NCBI GenBank assembly: GCA_964586655.1
Contig: CAZPGY010000035.1
Location: 1-5,143 of the forward strand
From: JAJYSO01 sp964586655
GTDB taxonomy: Bacteria; Bacteroidota; Bacteroidia; Flavobacteriales; Flavobacteriaceae
Length of the DNA: 5,143 bases
Reading direction: 5' to 3'
A model generated the notes under the pieces. The model was not told the origin of the DNA. It made no database searches and saw nothing but the letters and a program-made list of their open reading frames with translations. Positions 1-5,143 of the stretch are shown one piece after another. The translations under genes and the position numbers were made by a program. The stretch's first letter is position 1; each line of letters starts with the position of its first letter.

Positions 1-546
1 CCACTCATCGGTGCTGAACTGCTGCCGCGCGGCAACGTAGGCGTCATAGTCGAAGTGAGATAGCTGAATCGGCTTGAGGGTGGACAGTATCCAGGGGCTG
101 ACGTTCTGGTCTTCAGAAAATACGTATTCGATGTCCGCAATGCACCAGACGCCGCTTACCAGCAATTTGGGGTGAGCCTTCACGGTTCCTGAGTCCACCA
201 ATACCTTCTTGATCCCCAGATTGGAAAACTGCGCCTCGTAGGCATCCGTCTTCTCATTCAGGGCCACGCTGATCTTGTCGATAACCTTGTAACGCCCCTT
301 TTCCTTGATATTCGAGCGCACCAGTCCGGCCTCGTTGCGGTGGACATAGTGCTTGGCCAGAATCTCCTTGACCGTTTCGATCCCGGTCTGAATCGTGGCC
401 TCGTCGTTGGTGGCGCAGTACTGGCCGAGGAGATACTCCAGCACGTATGAGGGGACGATAGCGTTGCCCTTGACCGTTTTCACCAGGTCTTTGCGCACCA
501 CCAACCCGGGGAAGTGTTCGTTGATCTTTTGGTCAAGCGTACTCAT
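1..546 (-). CDS. brxL: BrxL, BREX-1 AAA+/Lon-like protein (N-terminal 182 residues)
   Basis: Translation from the ATG at 544-546 on the minus strand stays open for 182 codons to the window edge. The product begins MSTLDQKINEHFPGLVVRKD and contains VPSYVLEYLLGQYCATNDE (31-49), HYVHRNEAG (66-74), YKVIDKISV (86-94), FSNLGIKKVLVDSGTVK (107-123), HPKLLVSGVWCIADIEY (125-141) and PWILSTLKPIQLSHFDYD (151-168). I recognise this as the conserved N-terminal region of BREX type 1 BrxL, a protein of roughly 680 residues, so about a quarter is present. Family knowledge: this region precedes an AAA+ ATPase core and a Lon-protease-like C-terminal domain. BrxL forms large DNA-binding ring assemblies, is required for phage exclusion, and is dispensable for BREX methylation in the E. 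coli system. The Walker motifs and C-terminal domain lie outside the window, so intactness cannot be assessed. It follows pglZ after 12 nt with a GAGGG ribosome site, in the canonical pglZ-brxL order. Confidence 0.95.
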   Translation of the reverse strand, partial: MSTLDQKINEHFPGLVVRKDLVKTVKGNAIVPSYVLEYLLGQYCATNDEATIQTGIETVKEILAKHYVHRNEAGLVRSNIKEKGRYKVIDKISVALNEKTDAYEAQFSNLGIKKVLVDSGTVKAHPKLLVSGVWCIADIEYVFSEDQNVSPWILSTLKPIQLSHFDYDAYVAARQQFSTDEW

Positions 547-555
547 TGGCTATAA

Positions 556-560
556 CCCTC
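556..560 (-). promoter_or_regulatory. Shine-Dalgarno site of brxL
   Basis: On the minus strand GAGGG overlaps the pglZ TGA stop (TGAGGG) and lies 9 nt before the brxL ATG at 546. It supports that start and reinitiation after pglZ. Confidence 0.7.
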
Positions 561-3057
561 AGAAATCAAAATCGCTGGTAAAGGACCGCCGCATCAAATA
601 CCTGAGCGACTTGTATTCCTTGTAGTGGGAGGTGCCGGCGTGCTGTTCTTCCAGCTTTAAGAAGACTTCCTGGCCGTTGGCCACGTCCGCCTTGCGGCTG
701 AGCACAAAGCGTACCTGAAGCTCCCGCTCGCGGGGATTCTCCGAGGTCAGGTCGAACGACAGTTCGTGACTGTCCGAAATCAACTCCCCTGACTGGGTAT
801 AAATTCCGGCCCGCAGGTGGCGAGGCTGTACTTTCTCGGTAACCGGTCCGGACTGATACAAGGTGACCGCCAGTTGGCCGGAAGTGATCACCGAGCTGGC
901 CCCCCGGAGGATGTCGACCTCAACGGCGCTGACATCACTCTGGCGCTTCTTGTTAACCTTCAGGACCGGAATCACAACTTCCTGAAGGGATGCACCGCCA
1001 TGTACAAACCGGCTGCCAGAGCCCTTAAGGCGAAGCCGGTTGATGGACTTGGGAACCTGCACTTCCATATCGCCATCCAGCCCAAGCTGCTCAGACGAGA
1101 AGTGATGGAACGCCGGAGAGGCGGACAGCCCCTTACCCAGCACGAACCGACGGTCCCGGTAGCGAATATCATCGCCAGAAACGGCGTCGCCCAGGAAGTC
1201 ACTCTCATCCAGCTCACGGTTCTGGTAAATAAAGCCATGGTCAGCGGTGATCAGCAGGTTATTGGCGTTGGCCGCCGTGAGCTTCTTGATCAGACGAATC
1301 AGGTCATCCAGGGTTTGTTCTGCGGCTTCAAAGGCCTGCCCCTCTGAATGCATCTTGTCGCCGGTGTGATCGATGCGGTTGTGGTAGATGTACAGCACAT
1401 CATTACCTTTGAGCAGCTCACGGCTGTCGTCCCGGTTGAGCTGCATAAAATCCTCCGCCTTGACGGCCTGGCCCCGCCCATCCAAGGCGGCCTGCAGGAT
1501 TTTGGTACGGTTAACCGTGCCCTGTGAGCTTTGGCCATCCACCAGTACCGTGCCGGTATCGTTGTCGGCAATCGCCAGTGATTTATTGGGCAACAGCGCC
1601 GCCATACCAAGCTGGGTATAGCTGGGGAGGGTCGAGAGTGCCGGCTCAAGCTCCGCGCTGTAGCGATCTTCCTGCCGGATAAGGCCCAGCAGCTCGTCAC
1701 CAATCTCGTAGCGCATGGCGTCGGAAATGATCACGCAGATCCGTTTATCCTTGCGCAGGTACGGGCGAACCCAGTGCTCGAAAAAGGCCTTTTGCTGAAC
1801 GACCGGATAGGCCTCCCAGCGCGGCGCGGCGTCCACGTGGACCTGGAAGCCGTCGCCCAGCTTGAGCAGATAGTTGTTGGAATACAGGTTCTCCACCTGC
1901 TCACTGAGCTCGCCCATTAACGATGCCTGGCCGGACATACGCACATGGTAGGTAAACTTGCGGTAGAGCTGATCCAACTGATACCAGGAGCGGCTGTATC
2001 TCTGAACACCGTCGGAGAGGCTGTCCATGGTGAGACGAGACTCACCGAGCTTCTGGACAAAACGGGCCGCAAACTCAATGGCCTCATACAGGTGGCGAAA
2101 CTCCCCGTACCAGTGGCCCTGGCGCCGCTGCCGTACCCACAATGCCACATCGCCGCTGGTGACCGTGCGGCCAACCACCGCCCGCACCAGGTCACTGATA
2201 ATCTTCTGGTCGATTAGCCGGAAGTAGTCCAGCTCAACCAGGTCTCGGAAGTCCCGCTTACCGAGATCCTGCTCAATGCTCAGGACCTCGGCACACTCGG
2301 CAGACAGGGTTTCAAACCCCTGCTCGAACTGCCGGCTGTCTTTCCAGCGTTTGAGGAACACCAGGGCGTCGCCGGTCAGTTTGACCTCGCCATCGGTGCC
2401 CATGGCATAGCAGGACTTGAACAGCTCAATCACGAAGTCGCGCAGGCTGGGTTCACTGGCCTCGTAGCCGTAGAAACGGGTCAGTTGTTCCCAAAGGAAG
2501 CTGTCCAGACCACAGCGCTCAATCAGCCGAATGCCATCATCACGCTCTTCCGCCAGTTGCTGCAGCAGGGTTTCCACCACCGAGTCCATACGAGGCTCAC
2601 TACCGGCACACACGGCCAGCATCTTCAGGCGCAGCTGGCCGGCAGTGTCGTCCGGCTTCAGCAACTTCTTCAAAGCCTCTTTGCGCTTGATCGCCTGGAA
2701 AAATTCCGCGTGGGCCTGGGCCACCTCGGCAAACTCCAGACCTAGCTCCAATTCGGACAGCCAGATGGCCACTTGATCAGTACGGAACTCGCCGTGGGCT
2801 AACTGTACGTCCAGCAACCAGTTATTCAGATCCTCGGGCTGAGAGCCCTCCTTGTACAGAAGAAACTTCTGGTCGGGTGATTCCCGCAAGATGCGCTGCT
2901 TCAGGCCATACTCATTGTTGGCGATCTCAAGTTTTTCCACATCCGGAATGGCTACTGAATCGAAGTCGCTACGGAGCTCCTGCTTGCTGTCATACCAGAA
3001 CACGACCCGGTGCCGCTCGAATAATTTTGTTAACGCCTGGGAAATTCGGTTACTCAT
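559..3057 (-). CDS. pglZ: PglZ, BREX-1 alkaline-phosphatase-superfamily protein
   Basis: This is a complete 832-residue protein of normal length for BREX type 1 PglZ. The N-terminus carries the recognisable RHRVVFWYD (15-23). The N-terminal half (to about 430) is mostly charged helix with no catalytic motif I can name. The metallo-hydrolase domain starts near 437 with ICVIISDAMRYE (440-451, D446 as probable metal ligand). It continues with the STLPSYTQLGMAALLP segment (475-490), which holds Ser/Thr candidates for the nucleophile. Then come YHNRIDHTGD (558-567, D563/H564), LLITADHGF (601-609, D606/H607) and VHGG (685-688, H686). All the expected metal-site residues are present, so it looks active. 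A beta-rich C-terminal domain follows (about 705-832). Family knowledge: PglZ is a BREX core component needed for methylation and for phage exclusion in studied type 1 systems. The start overlaps the HNH stop, and brxL begins 12 nt downstream. The identification is secure from sequence and context. Confidence 0.96.
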   Translation of the reverse strand: MSNRISQALTKLFERHRVVFWYDSKQELRSDFDSVAIPDVEKLEIANNEYGLKQRILRESPDQKFLLYKEGSQPEDLNNWLLDVQLAHGEFRTDQVAIWLSELELGLEFAEVAQAHAEFFQAIKRKEALKKLLKPDDTAGQLRLKMLAVCAGSEPRMDSVVETLLQQLAEERDDGIRLIERCGLDSFLWEQLTRFYGYEASEPSLRDFVIELFKSCYAMGTDGEVKLTGDALVFLKRWKDSRQFEQGFETLSAECAEVLSIEQDLGKRDFRDLVELDYFRLIDQKIISDLVRAVVGRTVTSGDVALWVRQRRQGHWYGEFRHLYEAIEFAARFVQKLGESRLTMDSLSDGVQRYSRSWYQLDQLYRKFTYHVRMSGQASLMGELSEQVENLYSNNYLLKLGDGFQVHVDAAPRWEAYPVVQQKAFFEHWVRPYLRKDKRICVIISDAMRYEIGDELLGLIRQEDRYSAELEPALSTLPSYTQLGMAALLPNKSLAIADNDTGTVLVDGQSSQGTVNRTKILQAALDGRGQAVKAEDFMQLNRDDSRELLKGNDVLYIYHNRIDHTGDKMHSEGQAFEAAEQTLDDLIRLIKKLTAANANNLLITADHGFIYQNRELDESDFLGDAVSGDDIRYRDRRFVLGKGLSASPAFHHFSSEQLGLDGDMEVQVPKSINRLRLKGSGSRFVHGGASLQEVVIPVLKVNKKRQSDVSAVEVDILRGASSVITSGQLAVTLYQSGPVTEKVQPRHLRAGIYTQSGELISDSHELSFDLTSENPRERELQVRFVLSRKADVANGQEVFLKLEEQHAGTSHYKEYKSLRYLMRRSFTSDFDF
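3054..3057 (-). promoter_or_regulatory. ATGA stop/start overlap, HNH to pglZ
   Basis: The minus-strand ATGA holds the pglZ start codon and the HNH TGA stop. The only Shine-Dalgarno-like sequence nearby is GGAG at 3071-3074, 13 nt before the ATG, which is far from the best spacing. PglZ synthesis therefore probably depends on ribosomes arriving from the HNH gene (inference). Confidence 0.8.
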
Positions 3058-3689
3058 GCGGCTGCATAGTCTCCAAACAAATATTTGATGGTGGTCCAGA
3101 ACTCACCGAAACGGCCGTCTGCTCCCATGGTTAAGTAGCCCGATACGAACTGGCCCAGCTCATCATGGGTCAAGCTATCATCCAAGAAAGGATCAATTGC
3201 TCCAGCTCTCAACTCATTCAACTTGGGCAGGTCGAGGCCCAGTCGGGTAATGGTTTCACGGGCGGAGAGGTCGTTCATGACAGCAGGTTTGATCAAACCA
3301 TCACCTTCAAAACTAAACCGGTTTTCGCAATCCGGATCCAGCGGGGATACCAATAACCCGGAGTCAAACCAGTTGCCTTTCAGGTTACCGCAGTGGCGGG
3401 GCTCACCTTTTCTGGTCTGGTTCTGGCAGGAACACAAAAAATTTCCGTAATCCAACGGATCCACAGTCGGGTCACTCTGAGGCTTGAAGTGCTCTATGTG
3501 GGAATCGCCCTCGGCCACCCGGCGTTCACAATAGCAGCAGAGGTAACCCTGCTCCTGCATCAACGTTCCCTTTACCGAGGCTTTGAGGTCGCCGCTCAGG
3601 TCGCCATAAGTGGGCTGCCAGTCTTCATTGGCCAGATCCTTCCATTGCGTAAAAGCTTCAGGTTCATGTCGCTTCTCCACATACTTCAT
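3054..3689 (-). CDS. ptuB: PtuB-like HNH endonuclease (TIGR02646-type)
   Basis: This is a 211-residue predicted nuclease. Its core reads CCYCE (51-55), HIEHFKPQS (64-72), an NFLCSCQN block (83-90) and HCGNLKG (99-105). Paired cysteines around HxEH, followed by an Asn-containing segment, are what is expected of a beta-beta-alpha metal HNH nuclease with extra metal-binding Cys/His residues. H64, E66 and H67 are the likely catalytic/metal residues and C51, C54, C86, C88 and C100 the likely structural zinc ligands; this is inference from spacing. The sequence resembles the HNH family that accompanies AAA ATPases in Septu (PtuB) and in Ec78-type retrons. The length fits that family and no residue of the HNH core appears lost. 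Its ATG overlaps the ATPase stop by 4 nt and its TGA overlaps the pglZ start by 4 nt, so it is locked into the operon on both sides. Likely role: nucleic-acid cleavage by an ATPase-HNH complex. The substrate (phage DNA, host DNA or RNA) cannot be told from sequence. Confidence 0.85.
   Translation of the reverse strand: MKYVEKRHEPEAFTQWKDLANEDWQPTYGDLSGDLKASVKGTLMQEQGYLCCYCERRVAEGDSHIEHFKPQSDPTVDPLDYGNFLCSCQNQTRKGEPRHCGNLKGNWFDSGLLVSPLDPDCENRFSFEGDGLIKPAVMNDLSARETITRLGLDLPKLNELRAGAIDPFLDDSLTHDELGQFVSGYLTMGADGRFGEFWTTIKYLFGDYAAA
3686..3689 (-). promoter_or_regulatory. ATGA stop/start overlap, ATPase to HNH
   Basis: The minus-strand tetranucleotide ATGA holds the HNH start codon and the ATPase TGA stop. 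This is the usual layout for termination-reinitiation and would keep the two subunits in a linked ratio. Confidence 0.85.
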
Positions 3690-4966
3690 CGGCCAATCAG
3701 CTCCTTTCGTTTAATCAGCACCTTGGCTTTCACCAGTTCCGGGTCTTCACCAATGTCTCTTTCCAATTCAGCAATGCCTTCTCTGGCAGTATCGAGATCG
3801 CCATCATCGATTTGCCCGTAAATAGCTCGAAGAGCGCTTTCCACCTGGTTCGGGCGTGTGGTCTCAAGGCCCATCAGATCCTCAAGTACCCTATCCGCCG
3901 TCTTACCATAAGATTCACTCGGGCGAACAACCTCCAATTCTCCGAGATCTTTCATGTTCAGAAGGAACAGTTTCTCCGGTTTCACATGGGTGATTACATG
4001 TGGTGAATGTGTGGAGATAAAGAACTGACAGTTCGGGAAAACCGCCCTCAAACTGGGCACCACCAAGCGCTGCCATTTGGGATGCAGGTGCAGATCAATT
4101 TCATCGATCATCACAATCCCATCTCCCAGCAGCGGATCCTTTCGCTCCGGGTTGGCTATGGCCATGCGCCTGGCAAGGTCACCAACCATGGCCATCAAAC
4201 ACTTTTCGCCATCAGAGAGCTGGTTTACCGTGAGCCGCTGGCCTTTCTTCGTTACCTCCATCCGCAGCGGTTGGCGCCTTACGGTTAGGTTTTGGAAGTC
4301 CGGCATAAAAATCTCAAGGGCCCGCCGCACCGCCGTTAGCTGAGGATCCGGGAATTCGAAATCCTCCGGCTTAATCAAATCGTCCTGATACTTGCGGTTT
4401 TCGTTTTCAAGATCTTCCCGTTCCCGGAACCATTCAAAGAAAGTGCGGAAGTTTGCGCCACTGGTTAGCGACTCCTCGTAAGCAGAAAGAAGCCCGAACT
4501 GATGCTTTTCTCGGATACGCAGTGGAATATCCAACACAGCGCGATTCACCGGGTAGTAGGCAAACAAGGGAATGTTTACCTTCCCGTTATGCGCTGTGAT
4601 GCCGGCCTGAATACCCTTGGCCGTTTCAGATGCAGAGATCAGAACAGACGCCAGGTCCTTTTTGCTGTACCCCTTACGCACCTTCGCCAAGTTCCAGCCG
4701 AAGTAAGTACCCTCATCAAACAGCTGAATGGTCAAATTAGCGGAGGATTCACCATTTTTGATGTCAGATTCGGCAATCGGCCTCCCAGACGCACCCGCAT
4801 GCTTAATCCGGTTAGCTAACCAGGAGAGCATGATGGCCGACGCATCCAGAATGCTGGATTTACCTGTGCCGTTCATGCCGACAAACACATTAAGCTTGTC
4901 ATCCAGATCCAGCGGTAGATCTTGAGCGCCACGAAAGCGCTGCAAGGTTAGTTTTTTGATATGCAT
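3686..4966 (-). CDS. ptuA: PtuA-like AAA/ABC-type ATPase (Septu-type defence ATPase)
   Basis: This is a 426-residue soluble ATPase of the SMC/Rad50/OLD-like ABC clade. Visible motifs in order: an N-terminal strand with FRG at residues 11-13, Walker A GMNGTGKSS (30-38), the ABC signature LSDGEK (250-255), Walker B with DE at 288-289 inside IVMIDEIDLHLHP, and the H-loop STHSPH (318-323). Between the lobes, residues about 100-240 form a family-specific insert with a charged helical stretch near 176-200. The charged C-terminal tail (about 385-426) resembles that of ATPases paired with HNH proteins. No TOPRIM nuclease domain, membrane segment or signal peptide is seen. All ATPase motifs look intact. 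The next gene, overlapping by 4 nt, encodes an HNH protein, which is the PtuA-PtuB arrangement of Septu. Family knowledge: PtuA assembles with PtuB into an anti-phage nuclease complex. Inference: the protein senses phage infection and gates the nuclease by nucleotide binding. The start is set by an AGGAG 7 nt upstream. The symbol is by family similarity and gene pairing; the exact Septu subtype is uncertain. Confidence 0.85.
   Translation of the reverse strand: MHIKKLTLQRFRGAQDLPLDLDDKLNVFVGMNGTGKSSILDASAIMLSWLANRIKHAGASGRPIAESDIKNGESSANLTIQLFDEGTYFGWNLAKVRKGYSKKDLASVLISASETAKGIQAGITAHNGKVNIPLFAYYPVNRAVLDIPLRIREKHQFGLLSAYEESLTSGANFRTFFEWFREREDLENENRKYQDDLIKPEDFEFPDPQLTAVRRALEIFMPDFQNLTVRRQPLRMEVTKKGQRLTVNQLSDGEKCLMAMVGDLARRMAIANPERKDPLLGDGIVMIDEIDLHLHPKWQRLVVPSLRAVFPNCQFFISTHSPHVITHVKPEKLFLLNMKDLGELEVVRPSESYGKTADRVLEDLMGLETTRPNQVESALRAIYGQIDDGDLDTAREGIAELERDIGEDPELVKAKVLIKRKELIGR
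3701..3707 (-). promoter_or_regulatory. Shine-Dalgarno site of the HNH gene
   Basis: On the minus strand AAAGGAG lies inside the last codons of the ATPase gene, 11 nt before the ATG at 3689. It supports that start and indicates that the HNH gene has its own entry site as well as stop/start coupling. Confidence 0.75.
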
Positions 4967-4973
4967 GCCTGTG

Positions 4974-4978
4974 CTCCT
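4974..4978 (-). promoter_or_regulatory. Shine-Dalgarno site of the ATPase gene
   Basis: On the minus strand AGGAG lies 7 nt before the ATG at 4966 and is shared with the pglX TAG stop (TAGGAG). It is the best-placed ribosome-binding site in the window. It fixes the ATPase start and lets ribosomes finishing pglX reinitiate. Confidence 0.85.
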
Positions 4979-5143
4979 AGCCAGAGAGGCCGGTAATCTT
5001 CTTTAAAGCGTCGCCAAATTTCGGATAGTTGGCCTTCACCCCGTCATCGAGATCGATTTCCACCTGCTCGGTAGCCAGGGGATAAAGTACATCCCGCTCG
5101 TAGTCATCCAACTCGGCTAGGATTTTGTTGATCTTCTCGATCT
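4977..5143 (-). CDS. pglX: PglX, BREX-1 adenine-specific DNA methyltransferase (C-terminal 54 residues only)
   Basis: The minus-strand frame runs in from the window edge and ends at a TAG stop (4977-4979), giving 54 residues. The peptide contains the stretches LDDYERDVLYPLATEQ and EIDLDDGVKANYPKFG and ends in GDALKKITGLSG, which I recognise as the conserved C-terminus of BREX type 1 PglX. Family knowledge: PglX is a large (roughly 1,200-residue) methyltransferase that modifies the sixth position of adenine on one strand of an asymmetric site, marking host DNA and allowing BREX to discriminate against phage. The catalytic domain (NPPY-type motif) and target-recognition region lie outside the window, so activity cannot be judged. 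The gene stops 10 nt before the ATPase gene, and its stop codon overlaps that gene's ribosome-binding site. The assignment rests on the tail sequence and on pglZ and brxL downstream. It is partial at its 5' end. Confidence 0.9.
   Translation of the reverse strand, partial: IEKINKILAELDDYERDVLYPLATEQVEIDLDDGVKANYPKFGDALKKITGLSG

Noticed and set aside
395..625. Plus-strand 76-codon frame across the pglZ/brxL junction
   Set aside because: It is antisense to both genes, and the BrxL and PglZ reading frames are recognisable throughout.
817..1347. Plus-strand 176-codon open frame opposite pglZ
   Set aside because: It lies wholly antisense to the metallo-hydrolase domain of pglZ, shows no recognisable domain, and is the kind of long shadow frame common in G+C-rich coding DNA.
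1299..1703. Minus-strand 134-codon frame inside pglZ
   Set aside because: It is a shifted frame of pglZ itself, rich in Ser/Arg/Trp/Cys and without family resemblance; pglZ has conserved motifs across the same bases.
3065..3067. Upstream ATG as an alternative pglZ start
   Set aside because: It is 10 nt upstream of the chosen ATG, so it is out of frame with PglZ.
3393..3821. Plus-strand 142-codon open frame spanning the ATPase/HNH junction
   Set aside because: It is antisense to two well-supported genes, with low-complexity composition and no known motif.
3054..4966. Retron (Ec78-like) interpretation of the ATPase-HNH pair
   Set aside because: No reverse transcriptase gene and no space for an msr/msd RNA within the window; Septu-type is the simpler reading.
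3686..4966. OLD-family nuclease (ATPase fused to TOPRIM)
   Set aside because: The protein ends about 100 residues after the H-loop, and no TOPRIM acidic motifs are present; the nuclease is on the separate HNH protein.
4967..4976. Possible terminator or internal promoter between pglX and the ATPase gene
   Set aside because: The gap is 10 nt, holds only the ribosome-site spacer, and I see no stem-loop with a T-run and no -10/-35 pair that I could defend.

Overview
The window is almost wholly coding, and every gene lies on the minus strand. Read in the direction of transcription (high to low coordinates), the order is: the last 54 codons of pglX, an AAA/ABC-type ATPase gene, a small HNH-endonuclease gene, a complete pglZ, and the first 182 codons of brxL. 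This is the 3' half of a type 1 BREX phage-defence operon (normal core order brxA-brxB-brxC-pglX-pglZ-brxL). A second, two-gene defence module of the Septu (PtuA/PtuB) type sits between the methyltransferase gene and pglZ.

Layout: 5143-4977 is the pglX 3' end, 4966-3686 the PtuA-like ATPase, 3689-3054 the PtuB-like HNH protein, 3057-559 PglZ, and 546-1 the BrxL N-terminus (cut by the window edge). The gaps are 10 nt and 12 nt at the outer junctions. The two inner junctions are 4-nt ATGA start/stop overlaps. I see no terminator, intergenic promoter, RNA gene, repeat array or insertion sequence, and there is no non-coding stretch longer than about 12 bases, so the genes are probably co-transcribed and translationally coupled.

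Working together (family knowledge plus inference): PglX modifies host DNA at an asymmetric adenine site. PglZ is an alkaline-phosphatase-superfamily metalloprotein needed by the BREX complex. BrxL is an AAA+/Lon-like effector used in phage exclusion. The embedded ATPase-HNH pair probably forms a nuclease complex that attacks by a different mechanism. Because pglZ overlaps the HNH stop codon, the added module appears physically and translationally built into BREX rather than loosely adjacent to it.

Organism: moderate-to-high G+C, clear Shine-Dalgarno sites and BREX-1 proteins of the proteobacterial kind suggest a gammaproteobacterium, possibly a marine one. The genus cannot be fixed from this window.
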